Source: G965247475 sp965247475
Lineage (GTDB): Bacteria; Chloroflexota; UBA11872
Reading direction: 5' to 3'
Length of the DNA: 64,000 nt
NCBI GenBank assembly: GCA_965247475.1
Contig: OZ252016.1
Span: forward strand, 2,604,001 to 2,668,000
The notes beneath the pieces were generated by a model. The model was not told the origin of the DNA, searched no databases, and was given only the letters and a program-made list of their open reading frames with translations. Positions 49,568-59,144 of the stretch are shown here, piece by piece; position 1 is the first letter of the stretch, and every line of letters begins with the position of its first letter. The position numbers and the translations under genes are program-made.

Positions 49568-50320
49568 GTGAACCTGAACGCTCGGACCGCGCTCGTTACC
49601 GGCGCCTCCAGTGGCATTGGACGCGCGACCTGCATCGCTCTTGCCGATCGGGGCGCACGGGTGGCGGCGGTCGGCCGCGATGCGGGCGCGCTCGAGCAGC
49701 TGGCTCGGATCACCGGTGCGGCCACGATCTCGGCCGATCTGACCGACGCCGCGTGGATCGAACGGGTCGCGGCCGAGGCCGATCGGGCGCTCGGACGCCT
49801 CGACGTTCTGGTCAACGCCGCCGGGATCGGCTGGGCCGGCGACTTCACCGCCATGGACGCGGCCGCGATCGACGACCTGATCGCGACCAATCTGCTGGCG
49901 CCGATCCTGCTCACGCGCGCCGTGCTGCCGGGAATGCTGGCGCGTGAAGTCGGCCACATCGTCAACGTCGCCTCGATCGCCGGGCACGTTGGAGTGGCGT
50001 CAGAGGCGGTCTACGCCTCGTCAAAGGCCGCGCTGATCGGCTTCAGCGAGAGCTTGCGGTACGAGGTGGCCGGCGCCGGCATCGGCGTGTCGGTGGTGTC
50101 GCCCGGCGCCGTCGCCACCCCGTTCTTCGACCGTCGCGGCGCTCCCTATGGGCGCACCCGCCCGAAGCCCATCGCGGCCGAGCGAGTGGCCGCAGCCATC
50201 GTCGACGCCATCGAGCGCGGCCGCGACGAGGTGGTGATCCCGCGCTGGCTCGGCTTCCCGATCTGGCTTCGGGGCGCTTGGCCGGGCCTGTACCGCGCCC
50301 TCGCGCGCCGCCTCGGGTAG
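49568..50320 (+). CDS. SDR-family oxidoreductase
   Basis: A 250-residue classical SDR. ALVTGASSGIGRATCIALAD is the cofactor motif, LVNAAGIGWAG replaces the usual NNAG, and AVYASSKAALIGF contains the catalytic YxxxK. The C-terminal part is less conserved and may contact the membrane through a small hydrophobic patch (PIWLRGAWPGLYRAL). It lies on the plus strand between the isoprenoid and hopanoid units, so it may modify a lipid, which is only inferred from context. Confidence 0.84.
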   Translation: MNLNARTALVTGASSGIGRATCIALADRGARVAAVGRDAGALEQLARITGAATISADLTDAAWIERVAAEADRALGRLDVLVNAAGIGWAGDFTAMDAAAIDDLIATNLLAPILLTRAVLPGMLAREVGHIVNVASIAGHVGVASEAVYASSKAALIGFSESLRYEVAGAGIGVSVVSPGAVATPFFDRRGAPYGRTRPKPIAAERVAAAIVDAIERGRDEVVIPRWLGFPIWLRGAWPGLYRALARRLG

Positions 50321-50343
50321 CGGAGAGGGCGCCGGGTCCGGAT

Positions 50344-51354
50344 CTAGAGCACCGACGAGACGAGGGCGCGCGCTGACTCGCGCAGTGATGTCGCGGTGTC
50401 GAGGACGGCGGTGGGCTCGTACCCGCAGTGCGCCATGCAGTTGTCGCAGCGTGGATCTCGGCCGCGCCCGTAGCTGTCCCAATCCGTGGTGTCCACCAGC
50501 TCCTGGTAGGTCGCGGCGTATCCGTCCGCCATCAGATAGCAGGGCCGCTGCCATCCAAAGATGGAATAGCTGGGAATGCCCCAGGCCGTGCACTGGTAGT
50601 CGACCTTGCCTTCCAGGAAGTCCAGGAACCTCGGGCTGTGATTCAGCCGCCACTTCCGACGCCGATCGCCCTTGAACGCCTCCCGGAACAGCTGGCGCGT
50701 CTGGTCCACGGGCAGGAAATGCTCCTGGTCGGGCGCCTTCTCGTACGCGTATCCCGGCGAGATCATCATCTCGTCGACTTCCAGCTCGTCGTTCAGGAAA
50801 TCGAGCACGGCTCGCACGTTCTCGGGCGTGTCGTGCGTGAAGAACGTCGTGTTGGTGGTCACGCGGAACCCGGCCGCCTTGATCGCCTTGACCGCGTCCA
50901 CCGCCTGCTCGAAGACCCCGTCCTGGCAGACCGACTCGTCGTGACGTTCCTTGAGGCCGTCGATGTGAATCGCGAAGGCGAACAGCGGCGACGGCTCGAA
51001 CAGATGCAGTTTCCTCCGTACCAGGATCGCGTTCGTGCACAGGTACACATACTTCTTGCGTCGCACCAGCTCGGCCACGATCTTGTCGATCTCTGGGTGC
51101 AGCAGCGGCTCGCCGCCGGCGATCGAGACCATCGGCGCGCCGCTCTCGTCGATCGCCGCCACCGCCTGCTCCACCGGCATGCGCTTCCGCAGCGTGTCTG
51201 CCGGGTGCTGGATCTTGCCGCAGCCGGCGCACGCCAGATTGCACGCATAGAGCGGCTCGAGCTCGACGATCAGCGGAAATCGCTCGCGGCGGCGGAGTTT
51301 CTGCTCGATCAGGTAGCGCCCAACCGTGAGCGTCTGGCGAAATGGGACAGACAT
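50344..51354 (-). CDS. hpnH: Adenosyl-hopene transferase HpnH (radical SAM)
   Basis: A 336-residue radical SAM protein. PLYACNLACAGCGKIQHP gives the CxxxCxxC motif for the 4Fe-4S cluster, and SIAGGEPLLHPEI is the SAM-binding GGE motif. CDNCMAHCGYEPTA near the end is the Cys-rich tail typical of HpnH. The enzyme attaches the adenosyl group to diploptene, which begins extended hopanoid side chains. It is downstream of shc in the minus-strand hopanoid cluster with 78 bases between. Confidence 0.95.
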   Translation of the reverse strand: MSVPFRQTLTVGRYLIEQKLRRRERFPLIVELEPLYACNLACAGCGKIQHPADTLRKRMPVEQAVAAIDESGAPMVSIAGGEPLLHPEIDKIVAELVRRKKYVYLCTNAILVRRKLHLFEPSPLFAFAIHIDGLKERHDESVCQDGVFEQAVDAVKAIKAAGFRVTTNTTFFTHDTPENVRAVLDFLNDELEVDEMMISPGYAYEKAPDQEHFLPVDQTRQLFREAFKGDRRRKWRLNHSPRFLDFLEGKVDYQCTAWGIPSYSIFGWQRPCYLMADGYAATYQELVDTTDWDSYGRGRDPRCDNCMAHCGYEPTAVLDTATSLRESARALVSSVL

Positions 51355-51432
51355 GCGCTTATCTGGGGGTGACGTCTCTCAACGGCAAGTGATCAAACGG
51401 TACGACGCACCCGAGCCCAGGACAACCTCCAT

Positions 51433-53382
51433 CTACCACAAGTACGAAACGGACTCGCCGTCTCGGCGGTCAAGCTCGCGCGCTGCGCGCACATATCGGC
51501 CCAGCGCCATGACCGGGAAGATCAGCCGGTACAGGTGGTACTTGATGTAGAACGCACCTGGAAACCCGGTGCCCGTATACCACGGCTCATCCCAGGTGCC
51601 GTCCTGGCGCTGCGTATTGGCCAGATAGCGGACGCCGCGGTCGAATGTCCTAGAAAGCTCGCCAGCGGCCTCGAGTGTCAGCAGCGCCCAGGCGGTCTGG
51701 GAGGCGGTGCTCGCGCCGCGCCCGCTCCATTCCGGGTGGTCATAGGACCGCGGGTCCTCGCCCCATCCTCCGTCGGCGTTCTGCCGGCTCTCGATCCATT
51801 TGACCGCGCGGCGGATGGCGGGATTCTTCCGTGAGAGGCCGGCCGCAACCAGAGCGGGCACCACGGCCGCGGTGCCGTAGACGTAGTTTCCGCCCCAGCG
51901 GCCGAACCACGAGCCGTCGGGCTCCTGCGCGCGCAACAACCACGCAACGCCGCGCTGCGCCGGCGGCTCGTGCGCGCGGCCTTCCACCGCGAGCATTTCC
52001 AGCGCGTGCGCCGTGACGTCCGCGCTGGGCGGGTCGATGACTTCGCCGAAGTCGAAGAAGGGAGGGGCGCGGCAGAGCGTCTGTGTGTTGTCGATGTCGA
52101 ACGCGCCCCAGCCGCCGTCGCTGCTCTGCATGCCGATCGTCCACGCAACGCCGCGTCGCACCGCCGCCTCCAGCCGTCGGGCGTCGGTGGGCGCCGCGCG
52201 CCGGAGCGCCAGCACGACCTCGGCCGCGTCGTCGACGTCCGGATAGTTGTCGTTCGCGAACTCGAACGCCCACGCGCCCGGCTCGAGCCCCGGCCGGCGG
52301 ACCGCCCAGTCGCCGCTGTGCCGCACTTCCTGGTCCAGCAGCCATGTCGCCGCCCGCTCGATCGCGGGATCGTCGGGGGGCGCCCCGGCATCCGCCAGTG
52401 CCGTCACCGCGAGCGCCGTGTCCCAGACCGGCGACTGACAGGCCTCGAGTCGGCGCTTTCCGTCCTCGACGATCGTGAAGCGATCGAGCCCGTCGAATGC
52501 GCGCCGCATGACCGGGTGGTCAAGCCCGTAGCCGCGCACGTGCAGGGCGATCATCGAGTAGACCCACGGCGGTTGGATGCCCCCCCACGAGCCGTCGGCT
52601 TCCTGGCGGTCCAGGATCCATCGCTCGGCGCGCGCGAGCGCCGCGCTCCGCAGCGAGGCAAGAGGCCGTCGCTCATACATCTGCAGGGCGCGGTCCAGCC
52701 AATAGAACCACCCGCTCCAGGTCCAGGGCGATCGATCCGGCAGCGGCATCGCGCGACCGGTGCGGATCTCGTCGATGCTGAACGGCGACGGCCGCTGCGG
52801 CCGGTACGACCAGACCACTGTCAGCGCCACGACCGTCTGGCGCACCCAGCACCCGAAGTCGTAGATGTTGAGGGGCACCCAGCGCGGGAGATAGATAGCC
52901 TCGGGCGGCAGCGCCGGCAAGTCCTCCCAGCGCTCCCACGCGTGCAGGGCCAGCCACATGCGCGTGAAGACCCGCGTGGCCTCGACGCCGCCGTTGTCGA
53001 GGATCCACGCCGAGGCCCGCCGCATGTATGTCGCCGACGGATCGTCTCCCGCCAATCGCAACGCGACGTAGGCCTCGACGGTGGTCGAGAGATCCGGCGG
53101 CGCGCCGTAGAAGTTCCCCCACGTCCCGTCGTCGCGCTGCTTCGAGCGAATCCAGTTCGCGGTCAGGCGCAGCTCGTCCTGCTTGAGCACGCCGAGGAAC
53201 GAGCGTAGGAACAGGTCCTCGGCCTCGATCGTTACGTTGGTCTCGAGCTCGCCTTTCCACCAGCCCTCGACGTGCTGCAGGGATTCCAGATGCGCTCGCG
53301 CACGCCCCAGAGTTTCCACGGCGAGCGCCTGCGTGTCCCGGTGGGTGGAGATGTCCGTTGCGCGCCGACGTAGGAGGGTCAT
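51433..53382 (-). CDS. shc: Squalene-hopene cyclase
   Basis: A 649-residue membrane-associated terpene cyclase. The catalytic acid motif appears as DVDDAA at about residue 380 (ANDNYPDVDDAAEVVLAL). Several QW-type repeats occur: DGTWGNFYGAP, DGSWGGIQPPWVYS, DGGWGAFDIDNT, DGSWFGRWGGNYVYG and DGTWDEPWYTGTGFP. It cyclises squalene to hopene or hopanol. Length matches the family. It begins 3 bases after the HpnE stop and is followed by hpnH. Confidence 0.97.
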   Translation of the reverse strand: MTLLRRRATDISTHRDTQALAVETLGRARAHLESLQHVEGWWKGELETNVTIEAEDLFLRSFLGVLKQDELRLTANWIRSKQRDDGTWGNFYGAPPDLSTTVEAYVALRLAGDDPSATYMRRASAWILDNGGVEATRVFTRMWLALHAWERWEDLPALPPEAIYLPRWVPLNIYDFGCWVRQTVVALTVVWSYRPQRPSPFSIDEIRTGRAMPLPDRSPWTWSGWFYWLDRALQMYERRPLASLRSAALARAERWILDRQEADGSWGGIQPPWVYSMIALHVRGYGLDHPVMRRAFDGLDRFTIVEDGKRRLEACQSPVWDTALAVTALADAGAPPDDPAIERAATWLLDQEVRHSGDWAVRRPGLEPGAWAFEFANDNYPDVDDAAEVVLALRRAAPTDARRLEAAVRRGVAWTIGMQSSDGGWGAFDIDNTQTLCRAPPFFDFGEVIDPPSADVTAHALEMLAVEGRAHEPPAQRGVAWLLRAQEPDGSWFGRWGGNYVYGTAAVVPALVAAGLSRKNPAIRRAVKWIESRQNADGGWGEDPRSYDHPEWSGRGASTASQTAWALLTLEAAGELSRTFDRGVRYLANTQRQDGTWDEPWYTGTGFPGAFYIKYHLYRLIFPVMALGRYVRAARELDRRDGESVSYLW

Positions 53383-53385
53383 GGA

Positions 53386-54744
53386 CTATGCGGCGACGCG
53401 GTCGGGGATTCCGCGCGTCTGTCCCATTGCGAGCAGCGATTCGCGGGCCGCGCGAACGCCGCTCCGCACGGCGCCTTCCATCGTGGCGGGCCACCCGGTG
53501 TCGGTCCACGCGCCGGCCAGGAACACCCGGGACGAGTTGGTGGCGGGCCCCGGACGGAGCGCGTGCGTGCCGGGCGTCTGGCGAAAGGTGGCCGCGTGCT
53601 CGCGCGTGACCGTGAAGTCCATCACCCGGGCGTCGGCCGCCGCCGGGAAGAGCCGCGCCAGCTCCGGCAAGAACCGGCGGCGGAGCTCATCGGTGGGCAG
53701 TCGCGCAATGTCCTCCGCGCCCGACTGCGACACCGCCAGGCACTGACCGTCAGACAATCCCGCGTGCGCGGTGCGGTCGAACACCCACTGCACCGGAGTT
53801 CCCACCGCCGCCGCGAACGGGTAGGGCATCACCGGGCGGTCGTACACCACGTGCAGATTGACAATTGGCATTGCGCCTAGCTGTTGGAAACGCGAGGCCT
53901 TCGGGTGCGCGCCGGCGGGCAGCATCGGCCCCGCTTGCTGGTGGGGAACCGCCAAGATCACCGTATCCGCATCGAGCGTCTCGCGGCGCTGGGCGACGCT
54001 GACCCGTCCGTCTGGGGATGCCGTGACCTTGGTGACGGGGGTGTTCAGCCGCACATCCACGCCGGCCTTGGCCAGCGTGGCGGCCGCTCGTTCGCCGTGC
54101 GCCTGGCCCAGCGGGACCGTCGTGTAGCCGAGGTCGGCTGCGCCCGGATCGCCTAGCAGACTGGTCTGAAACACCATCGCCGCCAGCAACAGCGAGGCCT
54201 GCCGCGACGGCGCGTTGAGCGTCGGCAGCGTGATGAGGTCCCACAACGCCTCGATCGCCTGCGAGGACTGACCGTGTTCGCGCAGCCAATCGCCGAACGT
54301 CCGGTCGTCGAGACGGGCGTCGTTCAGGTCGAGCCGCCCGAGCGCGAGCACCGCGCGCACAAAGCTCAGGCGTTCCCGCCGCGTCAGGTGCGGATAGGTC
54401 AGGATGCTCCCGGCCAGATGCAAAGGCGCCGGCAGGCGCCCGCGGCGCAGCCACCCCGCGCCGCGGGCGGGATGCACCACCGGAATCCGCAGGCGCGGCT
54501 GAATCGTCACCATCCGGTCGGCGCCTATCTGTCGAATGAACTCGATGTAGTACGTGCAGCAGCGCAAGTACACGTGTTGACCGTTATCGAACCAGAGGCC
54601 GTCGTGCTGGAAGGAGTACGTTGCACCTCCCAGCCGCGCTCGCGCCTCCAGCAGCGTCACGCGCGCGCCGGCGCCAGCGCACGCAAGCGCGGCCGCGCAG
54701 CCTGCGAGGCCGCCACCGACGACGGCGATGTGCGGCTGGGTCAC
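53386..54744 (-). CDS. hpnE: Hydroxysqualene dehydroxylase HpnE (FAD-dependent)
   Basis: A 452-residue amine-oxidase-type flavoprotein from the GTG at 54744; the open frame runs further upstream but overlaps the HpnD gene entirely. The FAD motif VVGGGLAGCAAALACAGAGA starts at about residue 6, followed by GGATYSFQHDGLWFDNGQHV, and the C-terminal end includes FLAGAWTDTGWPATMEGAVR. It turns hydroxysqualene from HpnC into squalene. Its start overlaps the HpnD stop by four bases, and its stop is 3 bases from shc. Confidence 0.93.
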   Translation of the reverse strand: MTQPHIAVVGGGLAGCAAALACAGAGARVTLLEARARLGGATYSFQHDGLWFDNGQHVYLRCCTYYIEFIRQIGADRMVTIQPRLRIPVVHPARGAGWLRRGRLPAPLHLAGSILTYPHLTRRERLSFVRAVLALGRLDLNDARLDDRTFGDWLREHGQSSQAIEALWDLITLPTLNAPSRQASLLLAAMVFQTSLLGDPGAADLGYTTVPLGQAHGERAAATLAKAGVDVRLNTPVTKVTASPDGRVSVAQRRETLDADTVILAVPHQQAGPMLPAGAHPKASRFQQLGAMPIVNLHVVYDRPVMPYPFAAAVGTPVQWVFDRTAHAGLSDGQCLAVSQSGAEDIARLPTDELRRRFLPELARLFPAAADARVMDFTVTREHAATFRQTPGTHALRPGPATNSSRVFLAGAWTDTGWPATMEGAVRSGVRAARESLLAMGQTRGIPDRVAA

Positions 54745-55577
54745 GCGCGGGCGAGGCTCTGCGCGGCGACCCAGGCCTTCTCCCACGCGGGCAGCGAGAC
54801 CCGGCGCCGCAACACGGCTTCCGGCTCGCGCTCGATCCGCCGCAGCAACCGCTGGTAGATACTCGCCATCGCGCCGGCGCAGGCCGCGCTGCGCGAGTCG
54901 AGCAGCGCCAAGAGCTGCAGGCCCTCCTCGAACCACGTGCTCGCGCGCTTGGCCTCAAAGCGGATCAATGCCACGAACGCCGAGTCGGCCGATGCCTTGA
55001 GGTCCAGCTCGCAGCCGAATCGTTCAAGGTCGTCGCGCGGCAGGTACACCCGGCCGTTCAGCAGGTCTTCGCGAATGTCGCGCAGGATGTTCGTGAGTTG
55101 CAGCGCCACTCCGAGCGTGTCGGCCAGCGGCACCGCCCGCGACATCTGATTCGACCCGAACACGCCAAGCGAGAGCCGCCCAATGGTGCCGGCCACCCGT
55201 CGGCAGTAGACGACCAAATCGTCGAAGCTCTGATACGAGGTGCCGCGCACGTCCATCTCCACGCCGTCGATCAGCTCGCCGAACGCCGACAGTGGGATTG
55301 GCAGCCGCGTCGACGCATCCGCCAGCGCCACCAGCACCGCGTCGTCCGAATCCAGCGTGAGGTGGTCCAGACCCTCGCGGGCAACCTCCAGATCGTGGAG
55401 CTTCTGGTCGGCGCCGAGCGAGCCGTCGCCGATGTCATCGATCCGCCGCGCCAGCGCGTACACGGCGCACAGCGCGATTCGCTTTTGCTCGGCCAGCAGC
55501 CGGATGCCGTAGTAGAAGTTGGCCGCGCGCGTGCGGGTGATGGACTTGCAGACCGCGTAGGCCTGAGTGGTGTCCAT
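54741..55577 (-). CDS. hpnD: Presqualene diphosphate synthase HpnD
   Basis: A squalene/phytoene synthase family protein of 278 residues from the ATG at 55577 (MDTTQAYAV), chosen because it follows the hpnC stop by 4 bases. Asp-rich segments are RRIDDIGDG and the second near NILRDIREDLLNGRVYLP. It condenses two farnesyl diphosphates to presqualene diphosphate. HpnC, HpnD and HpnE form the bacterial three-step squalene route, complete in this window. Confidence 0.94.
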   Translation of the reverse strand: MDTTQAYAVCKSITRTRAANFYYGIRLLAEQKRIALCAVYALARRIDDIGDGSLGADQKLHDLEVAREGLDHLTLDSDDAVLVALADASTRLPIPLSAFGELIDGVEMDVRGTSYQSFDDLVVYCRRVAGTIGRLSLGVFGSNQMSRAVPLADTLGVALQLTNILRDIREDLLNGRVYLPRDDLERFGCELDLKASADSAFVALIRFEAKRASTWFEEGLQLLALLDSRSAACAGAMASIYQRLLRRIEREPEAVLRRRVSLPAWEKAWVAAQSLARA

Positions 55578-55581
55578 TGGC

Positions 55582-56451
55582 CTACTGCGCCGTCGCGAGC
55601 TGAAGCACGCGCCAGGCGGCACGCAGCTTGTCACGGGTCCCGGGGCGCGGTCTGAGGTTGAGCACGTCGCAGTCCGCGTCTTCGATCGCCCGCAGCGCCG
55701 CGCGCCCGCCCTCGAGGAAGGCGGCCACCGCCAGCGCCTGCGTCCCCGGCAGTGTTCGCGGCAGCGGCGCCCCGGCGTCGAACAACGCGTGCGCGCGGTC
55801 CACCTCGAACCTCATCAGCTGGTGAAACGGGGCGTTCGCGTTGCGGGCGCCAATGTTCTCGACCTCGAACCCAAAACGCTCAAGGTCCTCCACCGGGATG
55901 TACACGCGACCCATCGCATAGTCCTCGTGAACATCCTGCCAGTGTTCGGTGAGCTGCAGCCCCGTGCAGATCTGGTCCGATAGCCATATGCGCTCGGGCG
56001 TGGCGGCCTCGAACACGTACAGGACCAGGTGGCCGACCGGGTTGGCTGAGAGCTCGCAGTATGCCGCCAGGTCGGCGTAGGTCGGGTAGCGGCTGACCCG
56101 CTGATCCTGTCGGTTGGCCTCGATCAGCCGGCGCAGCGGATCTTCCGGGATCGAGAATCGAAGCACCGTCGGCAGCAGCCGCTGCATGAGCGCATGCGAC
56201 GGCGCTCGCCCCGCATAGATCGCATCGACCTCCCCGTCCAGCCAGTCGAGCAGCTCCAGTCGATCGCCCTCGGCGGCGTCTCCCAGCTGGTCGGCGAGCC
56301 GGGCGAATCCGTAGATATGCAACAGATGCTGACGCACCGAGCCCGGCAACAGCCGCGACGCGACCGGAAAGTTCTCTCCGCCGGCCCGGCGCATGACGGC
56401 CCCGGAGCCGGGGACGGCTGATGGCACGAGTTCGTGCGCAATTGCCGTCAT
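55582..56451 (-). CDS. hpnC: Hydroxysqualene synthase HpnC
   Basis: A 289-residue squalene-synthase-like protein that forms hydroxysqualene from presqualene diphosphate. The first acidic motif is ADQLGDAAEGDR, less classical than in HpnD, as expected for HpnC. The second is LTEHWQDVHEDYAMGRVYIP. ENFPVASRLLPGSVRQHLLH at the N-terminus is typical for HpnC. It is the first gene of the hpnCDE-shc unit and starts 340 bases from the divergent gap gene. Confidence 0.94.
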   Translation of the reverse strand: MTAIAHELVPSAVPGSGAVMRRAGGENFPVASRLLPGSVRQHLLHIYGFARLADQLGDAAEGDRLELLDWLDGEVDAIYAGRAPSHALMQRLLPTVLRFSIPEDPLRRLIEANRQDQRVSRYPTYADLAAYCELSANPVGHLVLYVFEAATPERIWLSDQICTGLQLTEHWQDVHEDYAMGRVYIPVEDLERFGFEVENIGARNANAPFHQLMRFEVDRAHALFDAGAPLPRTLPGTQALAVAAFLEGGRAALRAIEDADCDVLNLRPRPGTRDKLRAAWRVLQLATAQ

Positions 56452-56791
56452 CGAACGGCTCCAGCCGCCGGTCTGGATGCCTTCAGATGAAGACCAATGC
56501 AGCAGTTCATTGCGGCCATGGGTTAGGGACGCGATTCAACGCACGCCGCCCGACACGCCCCCAAGTGTAAGTTATGCCACCATATCGGGCCGACCGCCAA
56601 ATGCGCGCGCTCGGGGCCGTCGCCGCAAGGCCGCATCCGGCCGCGGATGACCTCGGCCGTGGACCGCGCTGGGCGGAGCGCCCGCCGCAACCGCGGCTGA
56701 AGAGTCCGTGCCATCATAGGACTGGCCACTGCCGCTGCGCGGTCGGCGAGCCGGCGCGATGATGATCGCGAACGATCAGGGAGGTGGCAGG
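56452..56791. other. Divergent region between hpnC and gap, no gene seen
   Basis: This 340-base interval must hold the promoters for the hopanoid operon (minus) and gap (plus). One AT-richer patch at about 56567-56590 (GTGTAAGTTATGCCACCATA) is a possible promoter area for hpnC, but no good -10/-35 pair could be assigned. A GGAGGT Shine-Dalgarno sequence lies just before the gap GTG start. Confidence 0.45.
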
Positions 56792-57811
56792 GTGCGCATC
56801 GGGATCAACGGCTTCGGTCGGATCGGACGTCTCTCCTTCCGGGCCATTCGTGAGCGCCGGCCTGATCTCGAGGTTGTCGGGATCAACGATCTGGTTGATT
56901 TGGAAACCTCGGCCCATCTCCTCAAGTACGACAGCAACTACGGCGCCTTTGGCCAGTCGGTCAGCACCGACGCCGCGCGCTTGGTGGTGGACGGCGCGCC
57001 GATCCCGTTCCTCGCGGAGCGCGAATGGGACCGGCTGCCCTGGGCGGACCTCGGGGCGGAGGTCGTCATCGAAGCCACCGGCGTCGGAACCGAGCGCGAG
57101 CGCGCCGCGCGGCATCTGGACGCCGGCGCCAAGAAGGTCCTGATCAGCGCCCCCGGCACGGAGGTTGACGTGACCCTCGTGCTTGGTGTGAATGAAGCGA
57201 CGTACGACCCCGCGCGGCACCAGGTGATCAGCAACGCGTCGTGCACGACCAATGGACTCGCTCCGCCGTTGGACGTCGTGCGCCGGGAGTTCGGAGTTCG
57301 CAAAGGGATCATGAGCACGGTCCACGCGTATACCTCGACGCAGGCGCTGGTGGATGGTCCCTCGAAGGCACTGCGCGATTCACGCGCGGCCGCGCTCAGT
57401 GTGTTCCCCTCCAGCACCGGCGCGGCCAGGGCTATCGGTGAGGTCATCCCGGAGCTCAAGGGGCGCCTGCACGGCGCGGCCTACCGCGTTCCGGTGCCAA
57501 CCGTCTCGATCGTTGAATTCGTCGTGAGCCTCGAGCGCGCCGCGACCGCCGATGAGATCAACGATGCGCTCCGCGCCGCGGCCGCCGGGCGGCTGGCGGG
57601 CATCCTCGACGTGACGGACGAGCCGCTCGTCTCGGTGGATCTGAAGGGCAACACGCACTCGTCCATCGTCGATGCGGGCTCGACCATGGTGGTCGCGGAC
57701 GACCTGGCCAAGGTCGCCGCCTGGTACGACAACGAGTGGGGCTACGCGTGCCGCGTCGCCGACGTGACCGCGCTTATCGCCGAGAGCGTGGCCCTGGGCG
57801 CCGCCGCCTAG
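56792..57811 (+). CDS. gap: Glyceraldehyde-3-phosphate dehydrogenase
   Basis: A 339-residue GAPDH. The start is set to the GTG at 56792, with GGAGGT 5 to 6 bases upstream, instead of the ATG pair 33 bases earlier. RIGINGFGRIGR is the NAD-binding motif, ISNASCTTNG holds the catalytic Cys, followed by the conserved His in STVHAYTSTQ, and WYDNEWGYACRV near the end is family-typical. It oxidises glyceraldehyde 3-phosphate in glycolysis and reverses in gluconeogenesis. It is followed by pgk 130 bases later on the same strand. Confidence 0.97.
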   Translation: MRIGINGFGRIGRLSFRAIRERRPDLEVVGINDLVDLETSAHLLKYDSNYGAFGQSVSTDAARLVVDGAPIPFLAEREWDRLPWADLGAEVVIEATGVGTERERAARHLDAGAKKVLISAPGTEVDVTLVLGVNEATYDPARHQVISNASCTTNGLAPPLDVVRREFGVRKGIMSTVHAYTSTQALVDGPSKALRDSRAAALSVFPSSTGAARAIGEVIPELKGRLHGAAYRVPVPTVSIVEFVVSLERAATADEINDALRAAAAGRLAGILDVTDEPLVSVDLKGNTHSSIVDAGSTMVVADDLAKVAAWYDNEWGYACRVADVTALIAESVALGAAA

Positions 57812-57941
57812 GGGGCGTCCGCCGTGTCCCATGGCCCTGTGAGCGCCGCCGGCTGCGCCGCGATTAGGTCCGCATGAGACCGACCGCCTCGTTCCGGATC
57901 GCGGTCCCGGTGCGGGCGGCGCGAGGACGGCTCGCACCCGC

Positions 57942-59120
57942 GTGAAGCGGTCGCTCGACGCGCTCGACGTGGCCGGCCGCCGCGTATTTGTCCGCGTGGA
58001 CTTCAACGTCCCGCTGAGTGACGGCGGTACGTTCGACGACGCCCGAATCCGGGCCGCGCTTCCGACGATTCGCGATCTGCGCCGGCGCGGCGCGCGAATC
58101 GTGCTCGGTTCGCATTTCGGACGCCCCAAGGGCCGCGTGAGGCCGGAGCTCTCGTTGGCGCCCGTGGCCGGGCTGCTTGGCGAGCTGATCGGCGCGCCGG
58201 TGGCCCTTGCGCCCGACAGCGTCGGCGACGAGGTCGAGCGGATCACGCTCGACCTCCAGGACGGCGATGTGCTTCTGCTCGAGAACCTGCGCTTCCACCC
58301 CGGCGAAGAGGCGAACGATTCCGATCACGTCGCCGCGCTTGCGCGGCTGGCCGATCTGTACGTCAACGACGCCTTCGGCGCGCTGCACCGCGCGCACGCC
58401 AGCACCGAAGGCTTGGCGCGCGTGTTGCCGGCCGCCGCGGGTCATCTCATCGCCGCCGAGATCGACGCGCTCCGGCGCGTCACCGCCGATCCCGCCCGGC
58501 CCTTCGCCGTGCTCGCGGGCGGCGCCAAGATCTCCGACAAGCTGGGCGTCCTGCACACGATCGCGGCGCGCGCCGACGTGTTGCTGCTGGGCGGCGGCAT
58601 CGCGAACACATTCCTGGCGGCGCACGGGCTCGATATCGGCGCGTCGCTGGTCGAGCATGGGCAGGAGGCAAACGTTCGAGCGGTCGAGCAAGCCGCGGCC
58701 GACGCCGGGTGCCGGCTCGTTCTGCCGTCGGACGGCGTCGCCGCGGACAGAGTTTCGGCGGGCGCGGCCCATCGCGTCGTGGCGATCGACGCGGTGCCCC
58801 ACGGCTGCGCGCTGGTGGACATCGGCCCGCGGACCGTTGCCGAATTCGGTCGCTGCGTCGGCGGCGCCGCGACCGTCTTGTGGAGCGGCACGGTCGGCGT
58901 CTACGAGATAGATCAATTCGCGGTCGGGACGCGCGGCGTGGCGCGTGCGCTGGCCGAATCCGGCGCGTTCGTCGTCGTGGCCGGCGGCGATGCGTGCGCC
59001 GCGGCCGGCGCCGCCGGGGTCGCCGATCGCATGGGATACCTCAGCACCGGCGGCGGCGCGACGCTCGAGTTCATCGAAGGCCGAACGCTCCCCGGCCTCG
59101 CCGCGTTGCCTGACGCCTAA
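57942..59120 (+). CDS. pgk: Phosphoglycerate kinase
   Basis: A 392-residue PGK. RVDFNVPLSDGGTF binds 3-phosphoglycerate, LGSHFGRPKG and LLLENLRFHPGEE follow, and GGAKISDKLGVLH carries the ATP-site Lys. The C-terminus has YLSTGGGATLEFIEGRTLPG, the GGxT-like nucleotide phosphate loop. Start is a GTG. The gap-pgk order is common in glycolytic operons; a triosephosphate isomerase does not follow here, since the next gene is on the opposite strand. Confidence 0.97.
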   Translation: MKRSLDALDVAGRRVFVRVDFNVPLSDGGTFDDARIRAALPTIRDLRRRGARIVLGSHFGRPKGRVRPELSLAPVAGLLGELIGAPVALAPDSVGDEVERITLDLQDGDVLLLENLRFHPGEEANDSDHVAALARLADLYVNDAFGALHRAHASTEGLARVLPAAAGHLIAAEIDALRRVTADPARPFAVLAGGAKISDKLGVLHTIAARADVLLLGGGIANTFLAAHGLDIGASLVEHGQEANVRAVEQAAADAGCRLVLPSDGVAADRVSAGAAHRVVAIDAVPHGCALVDIGPRTVAEFGRCVGGAATVLWSGTVGVYEIDQFAVGTRGVARALAESGAFVVVAGGDACAAAGAAGVADRMGYLSTGGGATLEFIEGRTLPGLAALPDA

Positions 59121-59144
59121 ACCGGAACGCTCACCCGGCGTCGA

